This document shows, piece after piece, positions 44,123 through 55,375 of a DNA stretch of 64,000 nucleotides; positions within the stretch are counted from its first letter, which is position 1, and each line of letters begins with the position of its first letter. This DNA comes from Silene latifolia. Its lineage: Eukaryota > Streptophyta > Magnoliopsida > Caryophyllales > Caryophyllaceae. Under the pieces are notes generated by a model, which was given only the letters and a program-made list of their open reading frames with translations, ran no database searches and was not told the origin of the DNA. A program made the translations under genes and the position numbers. Location: positions 147,414,058-147,478,057 of the forward strand of contig NC_133537.1 of assembly GCF_048544455.1 (NCBI RefSeq). Reading direction: 5' to 3'.

Positions 44123-45875
44123 TGATCGGGTCCATTTCGTTTCACAAATTAAGCATATGTGGTCGTTGGTCAATGGTCGATACAAAACATAATTTATACT
44201 TCACAAACAACTCTACAATTAGTAAAGAGGCAAGTAAAGGTCGGATCCCAAGGGACGGGTATTGAAATGAGAATTCTATTATAACTAGTAGTGTCTAAGG
44301 GGTGTCACAATTTGGGTTGATGTAGAAGGTTACTAAACTAAAATAGCAATGAAAATAAACTAGCAAGATGAATAAAATAAGGGGTGTAAACAATTGATTA
44401 AAGGCACTAGGGTGTCATGGGTTCATAGGGGAATCATGGGATATGATCATACAAACATGTTCTCAAATTATAAGCAAGCAATTATTGTTGTGATGGATTG
44501 AGTTGGGTTATATCTTACAATCCTAGGAAAGTTTGGGTCCCGGAGCCGAATCGATTAGATTGTACAACACCTACAAGTCGACTTAATCTTCCCTACTCAA
44601 CACATGCATGGTCTAACAAGACTCGAGTTGGGTTATGTCTTACAAGTCAAGTTGAAAGGATAGAAGATGATAGTAAATGCAAGGATTCATAGGCTTAGCA
44701 TTTCATCAAATATAACATGTGCATGTATTAAGATCAAAACAAGCAAGCAAATAAGATATGAAAGCATATTAATTTAAGCATGAATCATTCCCCATGTTGG
44801 TTTCCCCTAATCACCCATTAAACCCTAGCTAAGAGACTACTCACTCATTATCATATTGATCATGCTAGAAAGGTTGTCAATCATACTAACATAATAAAAC
44901 ATGATGAATAAATGAAAGTAATTAGCAATAATTAAAAAGGGATTAAGAGATTATACCTACTAATGATTCCAATAATAAAGCAAGAATAATAGAAGTACTT
45001 GAATCCTAGATTGAGAGGTTGTCAATCTCCCAATAATAACCCAAATAATCTTCAATTACCCAAAATAAAGTAAGAACAAGAGAGAGATTAAAGAACTAAA
45101 ACTTGGATTAAAACTTGATTAATATTTGATTACAATATTGAAGAGAGATTTGATTGATATTAACTACACTAATTATTGATAAGAAGAACATGCTCCTCTA
45201 ATTAGACTAATGGGGTATTTATAGTGAAAATTAGGGAGGATGCATTAGGGTTAACTAAGGGCTAAACTAGTAATTACACTTTTTAAGTTGAGCAAGGAGA
45301 CTCCGGTATTCTCCGAGAGAAGGGCTTCTCTTATCGTGGCTTGAAGAATGAAAACGTCTTTCATCTTGAAATCCGTGCGGATGGGAGTCGGGACGGCCGG
45401 ATCTGGGCTGGAGAATCCGAGCGGATCCTTGGGCAAGACGCTCGGATTGGCGAGGGGGAATCCGAGCGGATTCCTTTGAGGGACGCTCGGACTGGGCTTG
45501 GGCGGACGGACGGATTGTGTACAATCCGTTCGGATTGTCTGGCAGCATCTTTTCTTCTTCTTTTCTTCATGAATTCCTTGGGGATTTCCTTGGGGACTCA
45601 AGGATCCTTTTCTCAACATTGCTCTTCTACTATGCTATGTACAAAGGCCTTCTAGTCTTGTCTCTCCTTGATGCTTGGTCATTGAATATGATCAATTTAG
45701 CCTTGTTTTGCCATGAAAATGCAAGATTCTTACTCCTTTCCTACCAAGGGATCAAAATCTCAAAGAATATGCAAAACAAAGAACTAAAGATAAGAAATGA
45801 CCCAAATAGGCACTAAAAAGCATGGAAACAATGGTAATTCGGGGGCTAAATATGCGCCAATTATGGTCACATCAA
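44123..45875 (-). repeat. 3' LTR of element C
   Basis: 1753 bp. It has a minus-strand TATAAATA box (45216-45223) and a cluster of CCGNNCGG-type words (45371-45538). Unusually, its inner edge abuts an inverted gag fragment and not a polypurine tract. Confidence 0.95.
45371..45538. repeat. Interspersed inverted-repeat words in element C LTR
   Basis: ATCCGTGCGGAT, AATCCGAGCGGAT (twice), AATCCGTTCGGATT and half-words GACGCTCGGA and GACGGACGGATT in 168 bp. Each full word is an inverted repeat with a variable 2-bp centre. The 5' LTR has the same set at 54872-55039. Confidence 0.9.
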
Positions 45876-46272
45876 TGATAATCAAACTTGGGCATAAATA
45901 GAGGAGATTATGGTTCACAACTCTCAATATAGTAGGCCAAGAAAAGCTACTAGGGGAATGAGACACGAAGTTGACTCCGTCACACAATTGAGTGCCGATT
46001 TGGGTGCCCAACTATGATCCCATATTGACATAATGAACTTGAAATTTGAGAAGGCCATAGCCAAGATGAATGAAGCCTCTCAATCACCCAAGCAAAATCA
46101 ATAAGTCAATGTCATGGTGTCAACATCTTCTATCCCAGATGGAGTATGTGAGTATTGTGGAACTTTGGATAATGATCAACAAGAGTGTAGGGGCACAAAT
46201 GAGCAAGTGAATGCTTTCCAAGCATACAAGAATGGCACCCCTTACTCCAACTATTACAATGAAAACACCAAA
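45876..46272 (+). pseudogene. Inverted gag fragment next to the 3' LTR of element C
   Basis: Plus-strand frame: DNQTW, then VHNSQYSRPRKATRG, LNLKFEKA-like NLKFEKAIAKM, CEYCGTLDNDQQEC (zinc knuckle) and VNAFQAYKNGTPYSN. This is a diverged, opposite-strand copy of the element's own gag at about 52325-52717. It starts exactly at the LTR edge (45876) and similarity ends at ENTK near 46272. Two in-frame stops show it is not coding. Confidence 0.85.
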
Positions 46273-48060
46273 TTAAGCCAAGGCAAGGTGGGTCTTGCCA
46301 AAATGGCGACACATCCAAACATTAAGCACACAAAAACACATAATGGATGCATCTACAAAAAGAATAGCCACTTTCCTCATCTAAGTGGCGGAAATTATCT
46401 ACAAGGGAAGCAATTCAAGGGTACACAATCCTTCATAGATGCAATTTGTTCAAACTACTAAGCCTAGAAGGATACCAATAAATCACCTCCAAAATGTGTT
46501 AAGCTAGGGTACCTTTGTCCTCAATCGTTAAATGCTTTTGTCAAGAGTAGACTCCCTATGGTGTTAGAAACACTGGAGGATCGCGGAATTCCCCCTCTTG
46601 CCTAGACAAGAAGAAGGGTCGTCCCCTCTCTACCATGCACAAAAATGGATACGATGGATAAAGGGATCGATAGATATTTGAGTTTCACTTTGGGAGTTTG
46701 CTTTTATTTTGTTTTCCCCCCAATTTCATTGGCATTTGACATTTGAGAACACTTTCTTGCCATTTCTTTTGATTTTTGGCATTTCAATACTTGACAACTT
46801 TTTGAATTTCTTTTTGAACATTTTCAAAGTCACCCCAATTAGTAACGAGGGTGCCTTGTATTTGAAGCTTTAGGAGTTCTATTTTTGCTCCTCTTTTCTT
46901 TTGATGCATTTTTGCAAACTTTCTTTCATTTTTCATTTCATTGAACTCAAATTGATTTCTTTTTGTGCCCATTCCCTTTGATGACAAAAATGTGGTAGAA
47001 CATGGATGAATGATAGAAGTATGCATGGTTTCAAGGGTCACCTTGGAATAAACGGTAGCCAAGGAGTTATCACACCACAAGGTACTCTTGACTAGGCCTT
47101 AATCCATGGGTCAAAGGATACTAGCATGACACATCCTAGGGTGTTTTACAAGTATTCTAACAAGCAAAGTCTTAAGAATAAAAAGCATCTACTAGGGCCT
47201 ATATACACTTGTCAAGCTTCCCAAATAGACGGTTTCACAAAATTTTTCTAACATGCAACTACATGCCATGATGCAACTAGCATATACACATCCTAATGCA
47301 AATGATTCTACCAACTAATATGACATATAAACTAAATGCAATCCTAAATTCACATTGTTTTTACCGCATCAATCAAAATAAAGCCACATAGTCATTAACA
47401 TAAAGAGGAAAAAGGAGATTGGAAAGATCATACCATGCGGTCTTCAATATCCTCATGTCTCGGATGTGGCGTAGTCAATCAAAGTGAACAAGGATAAAAC
47501 AAACACAATATATACAAGACAATATATACAAAGGAAATGAACTTGTTTTTGGTTTTTCAATTTTTCAAATTTTTATGATTTTTGAAATTGTTCAATTTTT
47601 ATGGTTTTTGAATAAAAGTTAAGTGTTAGAATTCCCATCCCCACACTAATATGGGCATTGTCCTCAATGGCCAAAATGATGGAAATTATGCAAAGATGAT
47701 GCATGATTTCTATACTAAATGCAATTCTACACTAAACTATACTACATGATGCATGGTTTTTGTTATGACGGAGAGGATAATTTAGATTACCTCCCGTTGT
47801 GTATGCATTAACTTCCCCAAACCAAATAAGACACTATTGCTAATGTCAAAGCATGGGTATAGTTTATGCACACACTATGCTTATGCATGAAACTAGATTG
47901 TCATTTTGGATTTTCAAAAAAACGGGAACAATAAAGAACACCTCAATGGTACCGAGGTGTGAGTCCTTTGATGTTGCTAGGACTAAACCAACAATGATCA
48001 AAATGAAAATAAAATACAAAGAGATATAGACAAACCATGGGAGTGTAGGAGTCTCCAAGG
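46273..48060 (-). other. 3' untranslated region of element C
   Basis: No supported gene. Near 47640 the minus strand reads TTAGTGTGGGGATGGGAATT, a polypurine-like word in the usual Athila 3' setting, but it lies 1.8 kb from the LTR. A related word is at about 50484-50500. Confidence 0.6.
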
Positions 48061-49651
48061 CTAGTCTTCCATCATGCTATTATCATCACCACTTCCCTCA
48101 TGAGAAGTGGTCACATTGCCACTTTCCTTGGCACTTTCTTCATCACTTTCTCCATCATTATCTTCACCATCTCTTTCTTCATCTCCACTTGCTTCTTCCT
48201 CAATATTATCATCAATTCCTTCACCATTTCCAACAACCTCATTGTCTTCCACCATGTCCCTTGATGCACCCGGAAATAAGGCTTCTCTATCCGCCCAACT
48301 AGGCAAAGGACAAGATGGATCAAGGAGTCCTTGCCTAGCTAGATGTAAGAGGGGAGGATATTGAGCCAAATATGCATTCTTCCGATCTTCATAAGCTTGC
48401 TTGTGCATGGCTTGCATAAGAAGAGTGACATAGTCTTTTCCAATTTCAACTCCTTGCGGTTTGAACTCTTCATATTCATAGGGGTAAGGTGGTATAACAA
48501 TGGAAGAGGAGGGAGTTTCATGATCACCCTTTTGTTGTCGAATGATGTACTCGGCTTCTTCGGATAGGGGAAGTAAATAGTTGGTCCGGTGGACACTAAG
48601 ACGACAAATCTTTGCGGGTAAAGTGAATGATCGAGCCTCACTAGTAAGCCACCCATACTTGGTATCAAGGGGATTGTGAGCAACCCACTTAAACTTGTTA
48701 ATCAAGATGGACATATCAATAAGATGGCCACCATCCTTAGCCTTGTACTTGCTATCCTTATTGAAATTAGGATCAAAGTGCTTGGCTAGGACCGTGACAA
48801 GGCCGCCATTAACAATAACGGTTTGACCCTTCTTCCCACTATCTACATGGAGCCATCTATCAACCAATAGCCTCAAAGAATTGTAAGGCTTGGTGTGAAT
48901 TCTTCCAATATTCAAAGTTGATTCAAGGAGAATAAAATCGAGTCCCGTGAAATGATTGGTGTCTTTCCTAGCAATTATGGTATTTCCCACAACTTTGTGC
49001 CATATTCTTATGCCCGGATGATGGACCAAGAGAGCACGACAAGCATGAAAATCTTCAAATTTCTTCCCGGAGATTGCCTCCCAAAGAGGCTCGGGATCAT
49101 ACTTCCCATATTGCTTATAATATTTATGTTCATCGCTAAGACCCAAAATTTCACCCAATTCCGGAAGGTAATGCGTCTACTAGTGTTAGCTAGACGAAAC
49201 TCAATATTTTCCCTATTCTCAACTTTTGTCACTTTTAAAGAACTTAAGAATTCCAAGACAAGGGAGGGTTATGTTACTTCCTTCATTTCAAACAATTTCT
49301 TCAAACCCATGGCATTGAAAAAGACTCTTGTTTGTTCAAGAACACCCAACTTCTCTAAAGCATCTTGACATATGAATTTGGTGGATTGGATTTGTTTCAT
49401 AGCAAACTTGACAAATGTATTTCTATGGGTATCGGAAATGAATGTTACCTCCGGAAAATGCAAGAGTTGATCGATTCAGGAGTAGAAGGTGATGCTTCCA
49501 TAGGAATTTGTTGTTGTTGTTGCACTACCAAGTTTGGTGTTGATACCACCATTGCCAAAGCTTTCTTTGCTTGTAGAGCTTTTTGCCTTTGAGAGAGAGC
49601 CTTTGCTTTTGGTGCCTTTGTTGCCCTTGTTGCTCCCTTTGTTCTTGCCAT
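48061..49651 (-). pseudogene. Athila ORF-1 family protein (env position) of element C, broken
   Basis: From ATG 49651 (MARTKGATRATKAPKAKA, a basic start) the frame shifts near 49450, has a TAA near 49267, and shifts again near 49150 into a 365-residue frame: ILGLSDEHKYYKQYGKYDPE, HACRALLVHHPGIRIWHKVV, TGLDFILLESTLNIGRIHTK, DGGHLIDMSILINKFKWVAH and ICRLSVHRTNYLLPLSEE. It ends in a strongly acidic Asp/Glu/Ser tail. This matches my recollection of the Pfam ATHILA family, found downstream of pol in Athila elements. Function is not known. It is kept although all polymerase and integrase genes are gone. Confidence 0.75.
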
Positions 49652-49986
49652 TTGATGAACTAACCAAGTAGAGAGTCAAAAATCTTCAATTTGTAGAATG
49701 CCCAAATCGATTTGAAGGTGAAAGGCTTTGCCTTTATGAAAACAAAAATCGATTCAAAGGTTGAAGAATTTGTTCTTGGTTTTGATTGTTAATGAAGATG
49801 GAGTGATTGATTTGTTGTTTGAAAGATGGTTTGATTTGATTTTGGTGGATTTTGTTGAGGGTTTTTGTTTTTGAGATGGAGAGGATGAGGGTTTTGATGT
49901 TATGGGTAGTGTTTATGAATGAATGAATGAATGAGTGAAGGTGGGGTGGGTATTTAAAGAACTCGACAATTTTAGGACGCAGGGAC

Positions 49987-50348
49987 AATCCGTGCGGATT
50001 GGGCGCAATCCGTGCGGATTCTCTGACTTCAAAAATTTCAAAATCCCGCCTAGAGACGGGCGGATTCTGGGGAATCCGCTCGGATTCTTCTGAGATGAGA
50101 CGGGCGGATTTCGTGCCGGACGGACGGATTCTTGTCCAGAGATTTTTCTTTGTTTTTCTTCATCTGCAAGACGGGCGGATTGTTCAAAAGACGGACGGAT
50201 TATGTGAGACGGGCGTCTTTCCGTAAATCCGCTCGATTCTCCAACAGTCAAGAATTTTTGCAATTTCAGCTCGGTCCAAGACGGGCGTCTTCTCATCGGG
50301 ACGCTCGGATTTTCGCAGACGGGCGGATTCTCAGAATCCGCTCGGATT
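49987..50348. repeat. Interspersed inverted-repeat words in element C internal region
   Basis: AATCCGTGCGGATT occurs twice, AATCCGCTCGGATT twice, and about ten half-words GACGGGCGGATT/GACGGACGGATT lie between the protease end and the Athila ORF. The words are those of the LTR, in a region that is otherwise not LTR-like. Confidence 0.9.
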
Positions 50349-50692
50349 GGTCCTTGTGTACACGGATTGATTCCATCCGTGCACCAACGCATTCCCTTAT
50401 CATTCTTTCTTTCTTTCTTATCTTGTGTTCTTCATTGTGGGGGCACTACTAAGGCATGAATAGCCTAGGCAATTGCCATCCCCACACTAAGGTAAAGCAC
50501 TACACATCAATTAAAATCATTAGTCCCTCCCTCACTTCTCTCTTTTCATGACAATTATTTTGATCAAAGTAAATAAAATCCAAAAATGACAAAAATGCAA
50601 TACAAAAATTGAAAAGTAAGTTAGGGAGTTAGAAATATTTACAAGTGGTGGTTTAGGGAGGACTCCACCAAACTCTCATTCTTGATGAGATG
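50349..50692 (-). other. Deletion scar region of element C between protease and Athila ORF
   Basis: Only about 1 kb separates protease (50693) from the Athila ORF (49651), where RT, RNase H and integrase (about 3 kb) should be. This part is AT-rich with a TGTGGGGATGGCAATT word on the minus strand. Confidence 0.6.
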
Positions 50693-51946
50693 TCAAGGGG
50701 GCATGTTCAAGGTGTTGTTGATGTTGCTCAACACCTTGAAGAAGTAATCAAAAGCTTGTTCATTGTTATGGTAGAGGTCCTCAATAGACCGTGGCCCTTG
50801 TTGTTGATCATGATCGATGGCATGCCCAATGTAAGGATTAAAGATCCCTTCAAATTCGTCGTCCCAAAGACCACAAACTTCATTGAGTTGATCATTGAAA
50901 ATCTCTTGCTTAGATGGAGACAACTCTCCCAATTTCTTCTCTTGGCCAATGAGGCCATCATCTTCTTCCTTGGTTGATTTTGATGAGCTTTGCAAGCTCT
51001 CCTTGTCACAATTCACTTGCTCTTTGAATGGAGCATCTTCAACTTTCTTCCTCCATTGGAGTTCCGATTTCTTCTTTTCATCTTTTCGGCTATAATGATC
51101 AATCATGAAACATGGCTCATGCAAACGAGGAGCTCTCATGGTCTTGTCAAGATTAAAAGTTATGCTTTCATCTCCCACTTCTAGAGTGAGCTCTCCATGT
51201 TTCACATCAATCACCGCACCCGCGGTGTGTAGGAAAGGTCTTCCTAAGATGATTGGAATGTTGGAATCTTCCTCCATATCAACAATGACAAAGTCCACCG
51301 GGATGAAAAACTTCCCAATTCGCACGGGGACATCTTCCCATATCCCTAATGGTGTCTTCGTCGATCTATCGGCCATTTGAAGAGTGATATTGGTGCATTT
51401 AAGCTCTCCCATTCCCAACCTTTTACTTACCGAGTACGGCATGACACTCACACTAGCCCCTAGATCACATAAGGCTTTGTTGATCGTTGTGTCGCCAATG
51501 GTACACGGTATTGAGAAGCTTCCCGGATCCTTTAACTTTGGAGGTGAACTCCCTTGAAGTATTGCACTACTCACCTTAGTGAAGGTGATAGTCTCAAGTT
51601 TCCGGATCGACTTCTTCTTGGTGAGGATATCTTTCATGTACTTTGCATAGGCCGGAACGTGATTGATTAATTCCGTGAAAGGAATTGAGACTTCTAAGTT
51701 CTTCACAATTTCCATGAACTTCCCAAGTTGATCATCAAATTTAGGCTTGGCTTGACGACTTGGAAAAGAAAGTCTAATCACAATGGGCTCCTTCTCTTTG
51801 GCTTTGTCTTCATTTTTCTTTGAACTTTCTTCCTTTGATGATTCCCCTTCTTTGGGACTTTGCACCACAACTTCATTCTCACTAGCTCTCACAACTTCAT
51901 CCTCAACTTGCTTCTTTGGTGCTTCATATCTTGTACCACTTCTCAA
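50693..51946 (-). CDS. Protease of element C with gag C-terminal block and acidic spacer
   Basis: The frame begins without ATG (LRSGTRYE, the continuation of Athila Gag-Pol) and is open for about 417 residues: IPFTELINHVPAYAKYMKDI, NKALCDLGASVSVMPYS (catalytic Asp in DLGAS), LQMADRS, DVPVRIGKFFIPVDFVIVD and PIILGRPFLHTAGAVIDV. An acidic Lys/Ser/Glu part and LSNINNTLNMPP end it at a stop, where RT should follow. It matures the polyprotein in the family. It is separated from gag by one missing base near 51950-51965. Confidence 0.85.
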   Translation of the reverse strand: MRSGTRYEAPKKQVEDEVVRASENEVVVQSPKEGESSKEESSKKNEDKAKEKEPIVIRLSFPSRQAKPKFDDQLGKFMEIVKNLEVSIPFTELINHVPAYAKYMKDILTKKKSIRKLETITFTKVSSAILQGSSPPKLKDPGSFSIPCTIGDTTINKALCDLGASVSVMPYSVSKRLGMGELKCTNITLQMADRSTKTPLGIWEDVPVRIGKFFIPVDFVIVDMEEDSNIPIILGRPFLHTAGAVIDVKHGELTLEVGDESITFNLDKTMRAPRLHEPCFMIDHYSRKDEKKKSELQWRKKVEDAPFKEQVNCDKESLQSSSKSTKEEDDGLIGQEKKLGELSPSKQEIFNDQLNEVCGLWDDEFEGIFNPYIGHAIDHDQQQGPRSIEDLYHNNEQAFDYFFKVLSNINNTLNMPP

Positions 51947-53487
51947 GTGAATGGCACTAACCGTTTCATGTCTAGGGGATTACTTTGAGGTGGTAATTGC
52001 CCCTTTTGTCTTTGTGAGCTTGAAGATGCTAGTTGAGTCAATTGTGTTTCCAACATCTTGGTGTGAGCTAGAATGTTGTTGATGGTGGTGTCTTTTGCTT
52101 GGCTATCTTTTTGCATTTGGGTGAAAAATTCTTGTTGATTCTTTTGCATTTGGAGGACCGCTTTTTGGACATCAAAACCTTGGTCATTGTGGTGATTGTA
52201 TGGATTTTGATTTTGGTAACCTTGGTTTTGATTGTAAAAGGGTCTTTGATTTTGATTTCTCATGGGTGGTGGAGTGTATGTTGTTTGAGGGTTTTGAACA
52301 TTTTGGCTTTTGTATGAGAGATTTGGATGGAACTTGGTGTTTTCATTGTAAAAATTTGAATAAGGGGTACCACTCTTGTAAGCTTGGAAAGCATTAACTT
52401 GTTCGGTTGTTCCCCTACACTCACTTGAGTCATGACCCAAGGTTCCACAATTCTCACATATCCCGCTTGGGATTGATGAGGATGCCGTCATGGCATTGAC
52501 ATGATGCTTTGATGATTTTGAGTTTTCCTCAAGTCTAGCCATAGCTTGTTCAAACTTCAAGTTGATTGTGTCAATGTGAGCACTAATTTGAGCACCCAAT
52601 TGAGTAACGGTGTCCACTTCATACTTTCCTCCTCTAGTAGCCTTGCGAGGCCTACTATATTGTGAATTATGGACCGCCATTTCCTCAATCTTGTTCCATG
52701 TTTGATTGTCATCAACTTCGGTGAACATTCCATTTGATCCCATATTGAGAATGTTCCTTGAATCTTCATATAAACCATTCCAAAATTGTTGCACTAAAAA
52801 CCATTCGCTAAGTCCATGGTGAGGACATGAGCGACAAATACCTTTGAACCGCTCCCAAGCTTCATACAAAGATTCTTCATCCCTTTGCTTAAAACCCGTA
52901 ATTTGAGCTCTTAGCATATTGGTCTTTTCCGGTGGGTAGAATTTTTGGTAGAAAGCTGGAGCTAGCTTCTTCCAAGAATCTATTCCAAGGGTGGCCTTAT
53001 CAAGGCCCTTCAACCATTGCTTTGCGGTGCCGATTAACGAAAAAGGAAATAAGACCCATCTTATTTGGTCTTGAGTCACGCCCGTTTGAGAGATAGCTTC
53101 ACAATAATCGCAAAAGGTTTCCATATGAGAATGAGGGTCCTCACTAGGCATTCCCCCGAATTGGCTCCTCTCAACTAGTTGGATGAAGGCGGACTTGGCA
53201 ATAAAGTTTCCGGTAAGATGTTGTGGGGTAGGAGTACCATTTGGTAAATCCTCCTCGGTGGGTATAGAGTGTGACGAGAATTTAGGCATTGTAGGTGGAT
53301 TTTGTGTGGTATTGTTTAATGGGTTCTCTTCTCCTTCTATTGCGAAAGGATTGACAAACTCACTAGTGGGTTGAACAACTTCACCAACACCTCCCAAATT
53401 CCTCCTAACAAGTCTCCTATTATTCGTCAAGGTTCTTTCGATTTCACGGTCAAAAGGTAACAAATCTCTTTGTAACCTTCTAGACAT
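51943..53487 (-). CDS. gag of element C
   Basis: I chose ATG 53487 (MSRRLQRDLLPFDREIERTL) as it matches element A. The frame is open for about 514 residues: LVERSQFGGMPSEDPHSHME, GTAKQWLKGLDKATLGIDSW, FYQKFYPPEKTNMLRAQITG and FNGLYEDSR-like capsid blocks, then a zinc knuckle CENCGTLGHDSSEC (CX2CX4HX4C), an Asn/Gln/Pro-rich linker and ETQLTQLASSSSQRQKGQL. It forms the virus-like particle and binds element RNA. It is the most intact element gene in the window and overlaps the next frame by a few bases. Confidence 0.9.
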   Translation of the reverse strand: MSRRLQRDLLPFDREIERTLTNNRRLVRRNLGGVGEVVQPTSEFVNPFAIEGEENPLNNTTQNPPTMPKFSSHSIPTEEDLPNGTPTPQHLTGNFIAKSAFIQLVERSQFGGMPSEDPHSHMETFCDYCEAISQTGVTQDQIRWVLFPFSLIGTAKQWLKGLDKATLGIDSWKKLAPAFYQKFYPPEKTNMLRAQITGFKQRDEESLYEAWERFKGICRSCPHHGLSEWFLVQQFWNGLYEDSRNILNMGSNGMFTEVDDNQTWNKIEEMAVHNSQYSRPRKATRGGKYEVDTVTQLGAQISAHIDTINLKFEQAMARLEENSKSSKHHVNAMTASSSIPSGICENCGTLGHDSSECRGTTEQVNAFQAYKSGTPYSNFYNENTKFHPNLSYKSQNVQNPQTTYTPPPMRNQNQRPFYNQNQGYQNQNPYNHHNDQGFDVQKAVLQMQKNQQEFFTQMQKDSQAKDTTINNILAHTKMLETQLTQLASSSSQRQKGQLPPQSNPLDMKRLVPFT

Positions 53488-53605
53488 GCAAAATATCAAA
53501 CAACTCGAAAACAATTAGAACAAACCTTGAGGAGTTTTACTTCCCCAAGGTGAAAAAGACACAACTAAAAACAATAAAAGAAATCTTAAATCAATTAAAC
53601 ACCGT

Positions 53606-53622
53606 CCCCGGCAACGGCGCCA
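53606..53622 (-). other. Primer binding site of element C (tRNA-Asp type)
   Basis: The minus strand reads TGGCGCCGTTGCCGGGG, a perfect match to the tRNA-Asp 3' end, four bases from the 5' LTR. Confidence 0.92.
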
Positions 53623-53626
53623 TTTT

Positions 53627-55375
53627 TGATCGGGTCCATTTCGTTTCACAAATTAAGCATATGTGGTCGTTGGTCAATGGTCGATACAAAACACAATTTA
53701 TACTTCACAAACAACTCTACAATTAGTAAAGAGGCAAGTAAAGGTCGGATCCCAAGGGACGGGTATTGAAATGAGAATTCTATTGTAACTAGTAGTGTCT
53801 AAGGGGTGTCACAATTTGGGTTGATGTAGAAGGTTACTAAACTAAAATAGCAATGAAAATAAACTAGCAAGATGAATAAAATAAGGGGTGTAAACAATTG
53901 ATTAAAGGCACTAGGGTGTCATGGGTTCATAGGGGAATCATGGGATATGATCATACAAACATGTTCTCAAATTATAAGCAAGCAATTATTGTTGTGATGG
54001 ATTGAGTTGGGTTATATCTTACAATCCTAGGAAAGTTTGGGTCGGAGCGAATCGATTAGATTGTACAACACCTACAAGTCGACTTAATCTTCCCTACTCA
54101 ACACATGCATGGTCTAACAAGACTCGAGTTGGGTTATGTCTTACAAGTCAAGTTGAAAGGATAGAAGATGATAGTAAATGCAAGGATTCATAGGCTTAGC
54201 ATTTCATCAAATATAACATGTGCATGTATTAAGATCAAAACAATCAAGCAAATAAGATATGAAAGCATATTAATTTAAGCATGAATCATTCCCCATGTTG
54301 GTTTCCCCTAATCACCCATTAAACCCTAGCTAAGAGACTACTCACTCATTATCATATTGATCATGCTAGAAAGGTTGTCAATCATACTAACATAATAAAA
54401 CATGATGAATAAATGAAAGTAATTAGCAATAATTAAAAAGGGATTAAGAGATTATACCTACTAATGATTCCAATAATAAAGCAAGAATAATAGAAGTACT
54501 TGAATCCTAGATTGAGAGGTTGTCAATCTCCCAATAATAACCCAAATAATCTTCAATTACCCAAAATAAAGTAAGAACAAGAGAGAGATTAAAGAACTAA
54601 AACTTGGATTAAAACTTGATTAATATTTGATTACAATATTGAAGAGAGATTTGATTGATATTAACTACACTAATTATTGATAAGAAGAACATGCTCCTCT
54701 AATTAGACTAATGGGGTATTTATAGTGAAAATTAGGGAGGATGCATTAGGGTTAACTAAGGGCTAAACTAGTAATTACACTTTTTAAGTTGAGCAAGGAG
54801 ACTCCGGTATTCTCCGAGAGAAGGGCTTCTCTTATCGTGGCTTGAAGAATGAAAACGTCTTTGTCATCGAAATCCGTGCGGATGGGAGTCGGGACGGCCG
54901 GATCTGGCCTGGAGAATCCGAGCGGATCCTTGGGCAAGACGCTCGGATTGGCGAGGGGTAATCCGAGCGGATTCCTTTGAGGGACGCTCGGACCGGGCTT
55001 GGGCGGACGGACGGATTGTGTACAATCCGTTCGGATTGTCTGGCAGCATCTTTTCTTCTTCTTTTCTTCATGAATTCCTTGGGGATTTCCTTGGGGACTC
55101 AAGGATCCTTTTCTCAACATTGCTCTTCTACTATGCTATGTACAAAGGCCTTCTAGTCTTGTCTCTCCTTGATGCTTGGTCATTGAATATGATCAATTTA
55201 GCCTTGTTTTGCCATGAAAATGCAAGATTCTTACTCCTTTCCTACCAAGGGATCAAAATCTCAAAGAATATGCAAAACAAAGAACTAAAGATAAGAAATG
55301 ACCCAAATAGGCACTAAAAAGCATGGAAACAATGGTAATTCGGGGGCTAAATATGCGCCAATTATGGTCACATCA
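53627..55375 (-). repeat. 5' LTR of element C
   Basis: 1749 bp, with TATA box at 54717-54724 and the matching word cluster at 54872-55039. The PBS lies four bases from its inner edge. Confidence 0.95.

Larger units (their letters stand above)
44123..55375 (-). mobile_element. Element C: young Athila-like retrotransposon inserted in the TPR gene
   Basis: LTRs 44123-45875 and 53627-55375 with TGATCGGG...CACATCA ends and a perfect GAAGC duplication (44118-44122, 55376-55380). On the minus strand: PBS, gag, protease, a palindrome-like array, the Athila ORF and a 3' region. RT, RNase H and integrase are absent, so it is non-autonomous. By eye the LTRs differ at only about a dozen places in 1.75 kb, so it is the youngest LTR insertion in the window. 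Confidence 0.95.

Noticed and set aside
44498..44692. 64-codon frame repeated at 54002-54193
   Set aside because: It lies within both LTRs of element C. One LTR has a small length change inside it, without sign of selection.
45371..45538. Regularly spaced short repeats resembling a CRISPR array
   Set aside because: Spacers are unequal and the words vary. The setting is a plant LTR with TSD, TATA box and PBS.
46114..46461. 115-codon plus-strand frame with a zinc knuckle as a separate gene
   Set aside because: It is part of the inverted gag fragment of element C. Two stops precede it and similarity to gag ends near 46272.
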